NCBI GenBank assembly: GCA_021292165.1
Contig: CM037877.1
Span: forward strand, 126,732,402 to 126,796,401
DNA: 64,000 nucleotides
Reading direction: 5' to 3'
Origin: Shinisaurus crocodilurus
Taxonomy: Eukaryota > Chordata > Lepidosauria > Squamata > Shinisauridae
Shown here piece after piece: positions 11,130 through 22,788 of the stretch. A program made the translations under genes and the position numbers. Positions within the stretch are counted from its first letter, which is position 1. Each line of letters begins with the position of its first letter. The notes under the pieces are model-generated. The model did not search any database. It was not told where the DNA came from and was given only the letters and a program-made list of their open reading frames with translations.

Positions 11130-12112
11130 CGTTGAAATTTCAAAGTGACAGTAAAAACAATGGAGGGACATTTTTTGGATTTCCAGATCGGAGGTCGGAT
11201 ACGGTGCTTCAGAATCGGCGCAGGCAGAGTGCAGCGGCTGCTCTCCAAGGTCAGGAAAGCAACCTCAGAGAGGGGCAGAAGGGGAGGGGGGGAGGAGACT
11301 GGGGCAGCCAGGAGATGATGAACCCTGAAGCCACCCCAGCCAGCCAGCCTCCTTCCCTCCCCCTCCGAGACGCTCCTGCTAGAGGGGCGAAAAAGCGAAA
11401 ATGCAGAGCAGGAGGACGGGGAGGTGAAGGTCGCCTCCGCCGCTCCTCCCGCTCTGCGTTGGATGCCCGCAAGCCTCTGCGTTCCGGGGCTAGTGGGCAT
11501 CCCGATAGGACTGCGCCCTGAGAGCATTATCGGCAGGATTCATCTCTGTGCAAGCAGGATTCGTAAGCAATGGAGTCATTTGCCATTGGCCGTGCCAGTG
11601 ATAGGAGCAGGCTCTGCCCCACTCCCGAAGAGATTTACCTGCTGGGTCCAGCGGAGCAGGGCGGGGCTTGCTCCTGTCACATTTCCTGGGTTCTCCTGGG
11701 AAAGCAAAGGGTGGAGAGGGTGGGCGCTTCCCACACTCACCGGGGTGGCGGCACCAGTGACTGCAGGAAGCGCCTCTGTCCCTGCAGTTGCTCGGCACAT
11801 GGAGCAGCCACAGGGATCAGAGCACGGCCTCCCTCGGGGAGAAAACCCTTCTGGCAGGAGGCTGTGCTCTGATCCTGTGGCTGCTCAGTGTGCCAAGCGG
11901 CCAAACGAGAGCAGAGCGCCGTCTCCCACCTCCTCTTCTAGAGGTCTGCTCTGGGGGAGGAGGTGTGGGTGCCTGATCTGCTCCGTGGGGAAGGAGAAAG
12001 AGGCCTCTGACGGCTGTCTCCTAGCGCAGTTTGGCACTTTGGGGGCAGCTGTCAGCCGTGCTCTATGGCCAGCCGCTTGACAAGAGTGGCGTGCTAGTTC
12101 TGGAGATTGTGC
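11130..12112. other. GC- and CpG-rich block without recognisable gene
   Basis: Sharply richer in G, C and CpG than the surrounding spacer. Several short overlapping frames exist on both strands, none with a recognisable domain. It holds an inverted repeat (11802-11825 with 11864-11886, one-base bulge). Its right end abuts palindromic MITE sequence, so it could be the inside of a DNA transposon like the one at 4226, or a CpG island of an unseen transcript. Confidence 0.5.
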
Positions 12113-12132
12113 CATGATGGGTCGTGTCGTCC

Positions 12133-12270
12133 GGGTTCGGATGATAGGGCAAGCAGTCATGGTACAAACAAACCCTAGATCAGACCATTGTGACTTATGG
12201 TTGTTTAAAATGACACACCCAACAAACAATGGTGAGTCACCACCGTTGCTTATTGTGTCGTCCGAACCCA
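12133..12270. mobile_element. Palindromic MITE
   Basis: Left end GGGTTCGGATGAT pairs with right end GTCGTCCGAACCC, and internal parts pair as well (TCATGGT..., CAATGGTGAGTCACCACCGTTG). Short, with no coding capacity. Confidence 0.5.
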
Positions 12271-12285
12271 GTCATACTGTAGATC

Positions 12286-12366
12286 AGTGTTCTCCAACCT
12301 TGGGTCCCTGGGGCATGCTGGGAGTTGTAGGCCAAAAACATCTGGGGACCAAGGCTGGAGAACACT
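12286..12366. mobile_element. Foldback MITE, shortened copy
   Basis: Same family as 52319-52451: begins AGTGTTCTCCAACCTTGGG and ends with the complement CTGGAGAACACT. Part of the left arm is deleted. Confidence 0.75.
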
Positions 12367-12664
12367 GGTCTAGCTAGTCCAGAAAGGGGAGTTGTAATTA
12401 CTGCTGGTGCAGTCGGTGGTCACAATATATTTTTTTAGCGTACAAGTGTGCAGGGGTGAGTGACAGCTGCTGGGGACCTCGCACTAAATTCCACTGTATT
12501 CCACTGCTCTGCCATCAGTTTTGCCTACTTTCTCCAGTATGTCAATGTCCTGGTCTGTGTATGTCAGCTCCCCACCGCCTCCCGCTGAACGCTTCCCTCT
12601 GCTCCGCCTCTTTGCAGCCTCAGGTTGGATGTTTAAGCCCAATAGTGCTTATGTATCTGAGAGC

Positions 12665-13010
12665 AACTCTTGTGTAGTGGTTAGTGTTATTATTATTTAT
12701 TATTATTTATTATATTTATACCCCGCCTTTTTTCCTGCAAGGAACCCAAGGCAGCTTACATTATCATCATCATCCTCCCCAAAGTCACCCAGTGAGTTTC
12801 ATGGCCAAGCGGGGACTAGAACCCGGATCTCTCAAGTCCCAGTCCAACACTCTCACCACTACGCCACACTGGGGGGATCTAGGTTCAAGTCCTCCTTTGG
12901 CCATGAAACTCAAGATCTAACTTTGGGCCAGTCAATGACTCTCAGCCTAACATACCTTGCAGGGTTGTTGTGATGATAAAATGGAGAGGAGGAAGACCAT
13001 GGTGTGAGGG
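12665..13010. mobile_element. Two Sauria-type SINEs, one nested in the other
   Basis: A plus-strand tRNA-derived SINE begins at TTGTGTAGTGGTTAG (about 12669) and resumes at about 12870 (GGTTCAAGTCCTCCTTTGGCC, then AACATACCTTGCAGGGTTGTTGTG). Between the parts lies a minus-strand copy that runs from a TTATTATT tract and CCCCGCCTTTTTTCC to CACCACTACGCCACACTGG. Sauria SINEs are restricted to squamates as far as I recall, which supports the organism call. Confidence 0.75.
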
Positions 13011-13707
13011 GAAGGGATAGGTCATTGTGCTTTTACAGTTTGTTTACCTTTGCAATAGTGAGGGCATTTGTTTGGCAAAAAAAGTTTTAATAAGCAAAAA
13101 TATACAAGTTTGCTTCACATGATTATGTCCTATTATACAACTATATACAAAGAGTGCACTCCCACTGCTTTCACCACAATCCCCCCCCCCCCGGCCATAT
13201 TGCGCTTCCCTGTGGCTCACCGTGCCTGGGCCACTCCTCCAGAGCATGCAGCCTCCTTTGGACAGAGTGAACTGTAAGAGAGGAACGGTTTCTGTCAGTA
13301 TTACTGTACTGTATGTGAACAACTGTATGTGTAGAATGACAATTGAAATCAGTGTTTCTAACAATTTCCAGAAGGGTAGCTGTGTTTATCTGTTGCAGAA
13401 AAAACAACAACAAAATATCTGGTGACACCTTAAAGACTAACACATTTATTATGCTATAGGTTTTTGTTGCCTTAAAATGGAAGGGCAAAAACAAAGTCCT
13501 TTATATATTGTGATTCCAGTTCAGACACAACTATTCTACCCTGGATTCTATTACCAGTGTGGTATACTGCCACTCAGTTATGCTTTTGGTTCGCATATTT
13601 CCATTATTCTCTCATTCTTCTGCTATTTTTACTTTGTCAACTATTATTCTATTCTAGATAGCCCCTCTGATCCATATGGTACCCGCATCAGGTGCCACAG
13701 CTAGGCA

Positions 13708-13832
13708 ACCCAGTGCCCTCCAAATGTTTTGGACTACAACTCCCATAATGCCTGCCCATTGGCCATTCTGACTGGAGCTGATGGGAGTTGTATTCTAAAA
13801 AAATCTGGAGGGCACCAAGTTGCCTACCTCTG
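13708..13832. mobile_element. Palindromic MITE
   Basis: Ends carry complementary GGCAACCCAGTGCCCTCCA and TGGAGGGCACCAAGTTGCC; the middle carries ACAACTCCCATAATGCC. Same broad family as 10315 and 30715. Confidence 0.7.
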
Positions 13833-13834
13833 CT

Positions 13835-15055
13835 ATATGGTTTCCTTGTCCTCTTTTTTTTTTTTTCACTTCCCTGCTTCATTCTCTATTTCTTGTCTCC
13901 CTTTGTTTGTAGCATCATCCCAGGTTTCCTTGGAGATCATCTGAAACTGAGCTAGTTCCCTGTACTTTGGCAGCGCAGTTAGGAAGCGTGTCTTTTCAAC
14001 TGTAACCATGCCTGGCATTTGGTTTGGTCAGCAGTTGATCTCAATGGCCACTAATGTACTCAGGACTTGCAGTGGTAATTTTAAGCAAACTTCTTGAACA
14101 TGCTTTGACAACACTTAGTATTTTCAAGGCAGCAAAGTATTAGATCATAGACACACACACACACCCATTGCCACTGTCAGACCAATGAAACATCACTCCA
14201 TCCTGATCCTGGCTTATTGGGGTATATACTTAAGATCACTTAACAGAAATGAGTTACCCATAAATAAAACTTCTATAGTTGTAGTCATCATAATGCAGAG
14301 TCCAAAATGCTAATTATTTGTTTTCTTTCTCTGTGTTGCTTTTGGGTGGAGCAATTCTAATTTGCTAATGTTTTTGAACATGAAGTAGGAGTTATAGCTA
14401 TTTCAGATTAACTGTTCAAAAGTAAAAGGTTGTGTGGTGCAAATGAAGGTTGGCCATGTGTATTTAGGAGATATTGCCTGAGAGAATGTCCCTGCCTCTC
14501 ACTGTTCCACTCCTCCTAATTAATAGAGAACTAACTTCATTCAGTGTGTCTGTGATGGTCTTCTTTCACTGCTGTTCCCAACATTCCCCCGCTTTGAGCA
14601 AAATGTCATATTGTGGTAGGCTTTGAGGGGAAGCTGATGGTCAGCTATCCATAATGCAATGTATCCCTTACCTAAGGAATCCTTGACAGATTCTTGTGTA
14701 ACTTTTTTCATGAAAACATCCAAGGAAGGATATTCCACAGTGTCTACCAGACACTATCATGGCTGAACTCCTATGATTAGAAAGTTGTTCACCATAAATC
14801 TACTTTTCAGAGGTTTGAGCACATTACTGCCTGTCAGTAGCTGAGATGCTGAGATACTTTTCAGTGTTTTCAAACCGACTCTTATTTCTATCATCTATTC
14901 CTCTTATGATTTGCCTTGCAGTACCTTTGTAATTGTGGCAGATCTCCTGACGCAATTACATGACTTATATTTAACATCAGAGTGAGAAGCAATTTTATCA
15001 ACACAACTGACGACATCATGAAAGTTAACTCCCAGGCAGGATAGGGACTGTATGC
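13835..15055. other. Spacer before gamma-A exon, no gene seen
   Basis: AT-rich sequence with a short CA tract near 14152-14164. No recognisable element or frame. Confidence 0.5.
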
Positions 15056-15060
15056 AATTC

Positions 15061-15096
15061 CTGACTGAGTCTCTGAGCGCCGCTGTTGAACAATCA
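15061..15096 (+). promoter_or_regulatory. Conserved sequence element of the gamma-A exon
   Basis: GAGTCTCTGAGCGCCGCTG with CGCT at 15081-15084, followed by TTGAACAATC. It lies 242 bases before the ATG at 15323. It shares the GCCGCTGTTG core with the B elements but not their GGCCAGT continuation. Confidence 0.75.
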
Positions 15097-15322
15097 AGAC
15101 TGAGCGAGCAATACAGCAGGAGAACACACACAGCCTTCCCCAGATCAACTGCTTCAGAGCAGGAAACTGTGAGACATCATCAAACCTTGTATGTGTTTGA
15201 ACTGCATCAGAACCCAAGGACAATATTGACTGGAGGGGGGGCGTCCTTTTTCCATTTTTGGCAGCATTCACTCAAACCTAAACAGAAACATTTTTTAGTG
15301 GTCAAGAGACATTGGAGCAAAA

Positions 15323-17734
15323 ATGGCAGTAGGAAGCTGCCTGCAGGACTGCAAAGGAAAGGCAATCCTCTGTTTTATATTTGCTTGCATTTGGCAATGC
15401 ATCACCGGGCAGATCCATTACTCTATTCCTGAGGAAACAGAGAAAGGCTTTTTGGTGGGGAATATTGCAAAGGATCTGGGACTGGATTCAAAGAAACTCT
15501 CAGACCATGGAGTTCGCACTATTTCACAAGGTAGGATTCAGTATTTTGTTTTAAATTATAGCAATGGACATTTGTATACCGCAGAAAGAATAGACAGAGA
15601 AGAGATCTGTGGTCAGGCAGAGAAGTGTCTGATAAATTTTGAGATTATAATTGGGGATACCATGAAGCTTTTTGAAGTCAAGGTGGAAATCACTGATATT
15701 AATGACAATGCTCCTACTTTCCAGTCAGGGGAGATGGAGATGGAGATCAGTGAGATCACAGCCCCTGGATCCCAGTTTCCCCTCTATGAAGCTCATGATC
15801 CTGATTTGGGCACAAATTCTCTCAAAGGATACAACCTCAGCAGCGGTAGCCATTTTTCTCTGACTGTGCCAGTTGATAGTGGTCCAGCAAAATTAGTGCT
15901 GGAAAGACTTTTGGATCGTGAAGAAGCAACAGTTCATCACCTGACTCTCACAGCATATGATGGGGGAGATCCTACCAGGACCAGCACAATGCAGATTAAT
16001 ATTATTGTCCTGGATGCTAATGACAATGCACCGATTTTTAGCCAACCTATCTACAAAGTGAGCATTAGGGAAGATATACGAATTGGGACCATTGTGGTTA
16101 CATTAAAAGCCACTGACCTGGATGAAGGGATCAACAAAGAAATGAAATATTCATTCCGAAAAATCACAGAAAGGGCTTCCCAAATATTCCACTTGGATTC
16201 AAACACTGGGGAAATATCTCTTGTGGAAAGCCTAGACTATGAGGATGCAGTACTTTATGAAATTGAAGTCCAGGTCCATGATGGAGGGAGGCTTTTTGAT
16301 ACATCTAAAGTGGTAATATTCATCATTGATGTAAACGATAATGCCCCAGAACTTGCAATAACTTCACTCATCACCTCCATCCCTGAGAATTCTCCTGTAG
16401 GAACTGCAATAGCTGTTTTAAATGTGCAAGATAAAGACTCAGCAGAGAATGCAGAAGTCACTTGTTCTATTCCCAGCAATCTCCCCTTCCAACTGAAGAA
16501 ATCAGTGGGTAATTACTACAGTTTAGAGACAACAAAAATGCTGGACAGGGAGGAAATGGCCACCTACAATATCACTGTCATGGTAATGGACCATGGGACT
16601 CCCACGCTCTCTACAACCACCATCATCCCAGTCCTGATTTTTGACACTAATGACAACCCTCCTTCTTTCCCACAATCATACTACAGTTCTTACATTGTGG
16701 AAAATAACCAAAGAGGTGCCTCCATCTTCTCATTCAAGGCAAATGATCCAGACTGGGAAGAGAACTCCAGAATAACTTATTCCATCAATGAATATCAAAT
16801 GATTGACTCCCCACTCTCCTCCTACCTCTCTATTAATTCTGAAACAGGTGTTCTTTATGCCCTGCATTCCTTTGATTATGAAGAGTTTCAGGAGATTCAG
16901 TTCCTGGTCAAGGCCCGAGATGGAGGCTCCGCACCACTCAACTCCAATGTCTCAGTGACCCTCTTCATCCTGGACCAGAATGACAATGCTCCAGAAATCT
17001 TGTACCCCTCCCCTCCCACCGATGGCTCCACTGGGATAGAGCTGGCCCCTCGCTCCTCTGAGCCGGGTTACCTGGTCACTAAGGTGGTGGCTGTGGATGC
17101 GGATTCTGGCCAGAGTGCCTGGCTCTCCTACCAGCTGACCAAGGCCACGGAGCCAGGGCTCTTCACTGTGGGACTCCACACCGGAGAGATCAGGACAGCC
17201 CGATTCTTTCTGGAGAAAGACACCCTTAAGCAAAGCCTGGTGGTTTTAGTGAAGGACAATGGGCAGCCACCTCTCTCCACCTCAGTCACTGTCACTGTGG
17301 TGCTGGCTGACAACATCCCCGAAATCCTCTCAGATCTGAGCAGCATCTCAGCTCCTGTAGATCCGCAGTCTGACCTCACCTTCTACCTGGTGATTGCTGT
17401 GGCTTTTGTCTCCTGCTTGTTCTTCACCTTCCTCCTTGTGTTACTGGCTGTCAAGTTGCACAGGTGGAGAAATGCTCAGCTGTATGATTCTGGGGGTATA
17501 AATTTTAGTGGTGTTCCAATTTCACAGTTTGTGGGGATCGATGGAGTCCGAGCTTTTCTTCACTCATACTGTCATGACGTTTCTCTGACCACTGGCTCTC
17601 GGAAGAGCAGTTTCAGCTTCCCAAAAGGATACTCCTCCAATACTCTAACCAGTCAGCAGCCCTGTGAAATAAAAAAAACCTCCCTCATAGCTGAGAATCT
17701 CAACAGCAGTAATTGGGATCCTGCCTCTCTTCAG
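15323..17734 (+). CDS. Protocadherin gamma-A-type variable exon
   Basis: An 804-codon exon. Signal peptide about residues 1-32 (hydrophobic ILCFIFACIW), then mature QIHYSIPEETEKGF. EC repeats end near residues 131 (DINDNAP), 237 (DANDNAP), 342 (DVNDNAP), 447 (DTNDNPP) and 557 (DQNDNAP); EC6 and a membrane helix at about 686-710 follow. EC1 carries the CX5C loop CGQAEKC. The tail has GIDGVRAFLHSYCHDVSL and SRKSSFSFPKGYSSNTL, matching the gamma-A tail pattern. The donor is CAG|GTGAGC in phase 0. It encodes a membrane adhesion protein that would be joined by splicing to the gamma constant region. The EC6-membrane segment differs from the exon at window start by only about 14 bases in about 500, while EC4-EC5 differ more. 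Confidence 0.95.
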
Positions 17735-18379
17735 GTGAGCTCACTCATACCTCAGGAGTTTTACTTTTTTAAAAATTCTCATTAGGACATTGCTTAAGTA
17801 CATCCCTGATCAGATGTTATAACAAAAATGGAGCTTCCATCTTATTTAGAAATGCTTTCTACATTAATAATAATAATAACAACAGCAACAATAGTAATAC
17901 ATCTTTTATTTTTCTTTATTTATTATATTTGTATCATGGTTATATCAGGTTATCATATTTTATGTCTTCAATGATCCTGTGAGGATCATTGATAAATATC
18001 TGTTTTGAAGCAGTGGTTGTTTAATAAGTCAACATAAGACCAGTAGATCTTAGATAGTTGTATATTCTCCATAGAACAAGTTTCTGTTGCAAATATATGC
18101 TGATTTTCTCTATTCTTAAGTATTTCTTTCACTTTGACATTTAAAAAATTGCTTCTGACAAACATTTTTCTTTTTTGGGAAGATTGTTATGTCCTAAGGG
18201 TATAGATAGAAACAAGTATAGTTTATGCAATTCTCTTTGTACTGGATTGCATGTGCCCATGTACGAAGTTCACACCCATGATAGCATTTGTTTTTTTATT
18301 ATTTTTACTCATCTGTAGGTTACATGGACATAATTTTCTAAGAATAAGATGTAACCCTCGGGATCATTTATCTTCCTTG
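17735..18379. other. Intronic or intergenic flank, nothing recognised
   Basis: AT-rich sequence with AAT/AAC tracts near 17866-17900. No frame or repeat family recognised with confidence. Confidence 0.5.
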
Positions 18380-18975
18380 GTCCAGTGAGCAGGGGGGCGG
18401 GGTGAAACAGGGATGTATTCTGGGGACCCTTTTATTCAATTTTTACATTAACTGGCCATAGCACAACAAGATTTCCATCCACCCAAGCTAGGAAATCGAT
18501 CAATTCCAGCCCTATTATATGCAGATGACACAGTCACATTATCTCTCCAAAGTAGGCCTAAGAAGAGCTCTTCAGGCTTTTTCCATGTACTGCACTGAGG
18601 AGAAACTTATGATAAATTACAAAAAAACAAAAATCCTTGTTTTTAGTAAAAGGCTAACCAAATACAGATGGCAGATAAACAGACACATGATTGAACAGGT
18701 CAGGGTATACAAATAGTAGTATACTCAAGCATACCATTCCATGCATAGGATCTTGGAAAGCCCATTCTTCTCACATCACCAAGAATGCTCAAAGAACCAC
18801 GACAGCCATACTCAAATTCTTCTTTTCAAAAGGAGGTCTATACATAATGATAAAGTCTTCCAGGACAAAGTAATAGGGCAGCTTATGTATGGTTCACAGC
18901 TGTGCATTTATAAAGACTTTCGTCCCCTGGAGGCCCTGCAGTCTAAATTTCTACGAAGCATTTTTGATGCATAAG
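18380..18975 (+). mobile_element. Non-LTR retrotransposon reverse transcriptase remnant
   Basis: Despite frameshifts, the plus strand reads GVKQGC, then FNFYIN, then LLYADDTV (the catalytic YADD box of a LINE reverse transcriptase). It continues with CTEEKLMINYKKTKILVFSK and, near the end, LEALQSKFLRSI. The order is that of a LINE ORF2 from the finger/palm to the C-terminus. A C-terminal piece of what may be the same family lies at 51245-51580 on the other strand. Confidence 0.75.
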
Positions 18976-18984
18976 TTTCAAAAA

Positions 18985-20355
18985 AGGCAGACCAAATATC
19001 CATATATTTATCCACTTGCAGGTGGCCTCTAAATACCACCCACTCAAATGTTTAAAGTGTTATCAGGTCCTCAATCCATTGTGTTATAGGTGGTGGATGT
19101 TTATCTTTCCAGTGTTGTAATATCAGTCTTTTAGCTGTCAAAAGGGTACAGAAAATCCATTTATGTATGTTGACCTTGTGTTAACTTCCAAGCAACAGGT
19201 AAATAATTTAAGAGAACTTAAGTGCATCAGTAAATATTAAAGATTATCCATATTCATTTTTATCCATATTATGACCTCCCAAAAAGAGGCAACAATTGGA
19301 CATTGCCAAAACATATGGATAAGAGAAGCATTAGTGGTATTACATCTCCAGCAATTAGCCAACTTAAACAAACTCTTATTAAAAAGATGCTGTGGCGTCC
19401 AATAAGCACAAAACAAAATTTTTGCTGAATGAGACATAACCTAGAATCCATTGAAGCTTCTGGCACAGACCTGAAAATAGTGTTCCATTGATTGGGTAAA
19501 ATAGAACAATCCAATTCCCTATTCCATTCCTGCTTAAGACCCCTGTGTATCATATTTATTCACCAATAATAAGTATTTATAGACCTGGATCATGGGCTGA
19601 TATATCTGATCAGCCTTAATAAGTACTTCCAACAGTGAAGGAGACTCTGAAGCTGTAAAAGTAGCAGGGCCAAACCTAGATTCTAACAAGTATTGCCATT
19701 GCAAGTATTGCCATTTAGCTGTAGCAGGCAAATCGTATTTAGCACGCAAAGCTGAAAAAGACAAAAACTCATAATCAGCACCCACTAATTGATCCAAAGT
19801 AAAAATAAACTTATCTGTCCAAGTCCACCACATGAATATTTTCTCACCAATTTTTAAGTCTGGGTTTCCCCACAGAGTCAGTTTAGCATGAGAAAATGGA
19901 TCAAATTGTAACTGACGTGATATTATATGCCACGCCTCTCTGGCCACCATAATTGTGGGAGGAACCCTATCCATTTTAGTGTGCCAAGAACCTAATGCCA
20001 TCCATTTGGAGAAAGGATCCAGACATAAAGATTCCAAAACTGACCAAGGTGGATAATCTAATCTAAGTGGGAAAGACCACAATTTAATACTGGTCAACAA
20101 ATAAGCCCTATGATATAAAGCAAGATGTGGAAGACCAAACCCACCTCCTTTAATTGGACCAATAGATCGTTTAATTGGACCAATTGGACGTTTCTTTTCA
20201 AAGAAATTTGTGGCGGAGAGGAACCCCAAGAAAATTTACAGAACAGAGTATTGTTTTTGAAAATATTTGCCAGGTTTAAATAGAAGAATCCCATGTAAAC
20301 ACAGTAGGTACATTATTCATCTTAAGTATATTAACCTTATCCCATACCCCACGGC
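18985..20355 (-). mobile_element. L1-type LINE ORF2 C-terminal fragment
   Basis: The minus strand reads, with a few breaks, WDKVNILKMNNVPTVF, then GGGFGLPHLALYHRAYLL, MWWTWTDKF, and lastly CWRCNTTNASLIHMFWQCP (a zinc-knuckle-like C-terminus). This is the order in L1 ORF2 downstream of the reverse transcriptase core. It is decayed and 5'-truncated. Confidence 0.8.
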
Positions 20356-20489
20356 AGTTGTGAACAGTGCATGCTTGCTTAAGCAACACTTTTCAACAAA
20401 ATAATACATAGCTGAGAACAGATGACTGAGATTTTCATCATGCTACCCACCATAGCCCAACATTCCTTTCCTGGTCAATGATCACCAGC

Positions 20490-21755
20490 TCAGATCTCAT
20501 CAACATATATGTGAAGAAGAATTTTTTGAACCCATGTGCATCACTTTACACTTGCTTACATTGAACTGCATTTGCCATTTTCACTCCCATTCCCCCAGTT
20601 TGGGGAGATCCTTTAGAAGCTCTTCACTGTAACTTTTTCTTCTAACCAGCCTAAATAATTTGGTGTCATCAGCAAACTTTGACCATGCCACTGCTCACAC
20701 CCAACTCCAGATAATTTATGAAAAAGTTAAAAAACAATGGAACCTTGGGGGACCCCGCTGTTTACATCCCTCCCTGATTTCTGTTCTTTAGTTATGAATC
20801 CATTTATCCCATGCCTGCTAGGTTGGTGAGAGACTTTGTCAAAAGCCTTTTAAAAGTCCAAGTAAACAATGTCTACCGGGTTCCCCCATCCACATGTTTG
20901 TTGACACTTCCAAACAACTCTAAAAGAGACAGGAGTTCCCTTTGTAGACGCCAAGTTGATTTTTCTTCAGCAAGACTTGTAATTTTATCTTTAATAACTT
21001 TCCATCAATTTACCCAGAACAGACATTAAGCTAACCAGTCTGTAATTACCAGAATCCCCATGGGATCCCTTTTTAAAAATTGCTGTTACATTTGCCACTC
21101 TCCAGTCCTTTGGTACAGAGGCTGATTTTAGTGACATGTTACATATTTTTGTCAGAAGATAAGCAATTTCACATTTGAGTGCTTTAAGATCTCTCAAATG
21201 GAGACCATTTGGACCCAATGATTTGTTTGTTTTCAGTTAGTCAGTACAACTTCATCTCTTGTCACCCTTATTTGCTTGAGTTCCTCAGACTCCCTTCCCA
21301 AAAATATCAGTTCAGGCACAGGTATCTGCCCTATATCTTCTGTAGTGCAGGCAGATGCAAAGAATTCATTCTGCCTCTCTGCAATCTCCTTATCCTCCTT
21401 TGGTACTCCTTCACCTCCATTGTCATCCAACGGTCCAACTGCCTCCATAGCCGATTTCCTGCTTCTCACATATTTAAAGAATGGTTTATTTTTAGTCTTA
21501 ATGTTATTAGCGCCTCAAAATATTTTTTGCTTCCTTTATTGTCTGCTTGCATCTCCTTTGTGCATGCTTGCGCTCCTTTGTTTTCCTCATTTGCTCAAGA
21601 CTTCCATTTTCTGAAGGAAGCCTTCTTCTCTCTAATAGCGTCCTTGACACTGCTTGTTAACCATGCTGGTGACCTCTTGGACTTGGTGCTACCTTCTTTT
21701 CCTGACTTATACAGTATACGTTGTCGTTGAGAAAAAGGTCTGCAACATTGCACTT
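20490..21755 (-). mobile_element. CR1-like LINE, internal part
   Basis: The minus strand reads RKSAMEAVGPLDDNGGE and KEIAERQNEFFAS (linker between endonuclease and reverse transcriptase), then KDWRVANVTAIFKKGSHGD, GNYRLVSLMSVLGKLMES (start of the reverse transcriptase domain). The remainder to 20490 reads as later reverse transcriptase sequence with stops. No 3' tail is attached. Confidence 0.8.
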
Positions 21756-22076
21756 TGCTATGAGACTCCTCAGGCAGAGGGTTTCCATTGACAATGAGCA
21801 GCTATGTTGCTACACTGCAGGTTAGGACCTACTCTTTAACAGATTAACAGGTTTAACAGATTTTTTTTTAAAGTAATGAATCTGTTAAAAGTGCAAATGT
21901 AAGGGGGAAATTTATTTTCTAAATTTCTTCAGAAGTGCATTCTAAGCAAAATATACATCAAGTGATTTTGTTTTGAGAAAATGATCTTGAGGGCCATGTG
22001 TAGGGAAATTTCAAAGTAAGAGGGAGGTGTATCTGTCATCAGTAGGGTCAAGAAAAAATATTCTCTCAATAACATA

Positions 22077-22254
22077 GTATATACTCAAGTATAAGTGGAC
22101 CCTAATATAAGTCGAGGCCCCTAATTTCACCCAAAAAAACTGGGAAAACTTATTGCCTCCAGTATAAGTGCGCTGACCCAAGTATAAGTCGAGGGGGCAT
22201 TTTTCAGCACAAAAATGTGCTGAAAAACTCGACTTATACTTGAGTATATACGGT
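22077..22254. mobile_element. Palindromic MITE
   Basis: Left end TATATACTCAAGTATAAGT is the reverse complement of right end ACTTATACTTGAGTATATA. Internal AGTATAAGTCGAG motifs repeat. Non-coding. Confidence 0.75.
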
Positions 22255-22256
22255 AT

Positions 22257-22305
22257 TCATAGAATCATAGAAAAGTAGAGTTGGAAGGGGCCTACAAGGT
22301 ATCCA
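22257..22305 (-). mobile_element. CR1 tail fragment
   Basis: TCATAGAATCATAGAAAAG followed by TAGAGTTGGAAGGGGCCTA, the reversed CR1 3' terminus, directly beside the MITE. Confidence 0.65.
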
Positions 22306-22508
22306 TCTAGAAAATGTATTCATATATATTACAATAATTTATATGCAGAGGAAATCCTATATTTCATACAATATATTTCATATACCTCTTTTTAAGGGAG
22401 AAAGTTTTTCATGCTGTATTTGAACACATTTTATACTTGGGTACACATAGGCAAGTAAAAGACAACAGAGGCAGAGCTTCCAGTTTATCTGTAGAGCTGA
22501 TTTTCTTG

Positions 22509-22553
22509 CAGTTCTCCACGTGTGACTCAAAGTGTCGCTGTTGGCCAATGTGG
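22509..22553 (+). promoter_or_regulatory. Conserved sequence element of the second gamma-B exon
   Basis: CAGTTCTCC block, then GTGACTCAAAGTG and TCGCTGTTGGCCAATG with CGCT at 22536-22539. It lies 253 bases before the ATG at 22789. One core base differs from the other B copies (TCGCTG instead of CCGCTG). Confidence 0.8.
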
Positions 22554-22788
22554 TAATCAGAAAGGAGCTAAGGATCCATTGATGCATCCTGCTGTGGGAT
22601 TGCTCCAGCTACAGATCAGGGAAACAGCAGAACACAAAGACATGTCTGCTGTTCCTAAGAGAAGAGGAAACCAATGTGATACAAGCAAATTAAGGAAAAA
22701 CAAGGGAATCTATTTACTCTTCAATACTATAGATTCCTGTATTCTTATGAAAATTTAAGCTCACCTGCTGACCAAAGCAAGCAAGAAA

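Noticed and set aside
11424..12080. 218-codon plus-strand frame in the CpG-rich block
   Set aside because: Low complexity, no domain, overlapping frames on both strands of similar length; explained by GC content.
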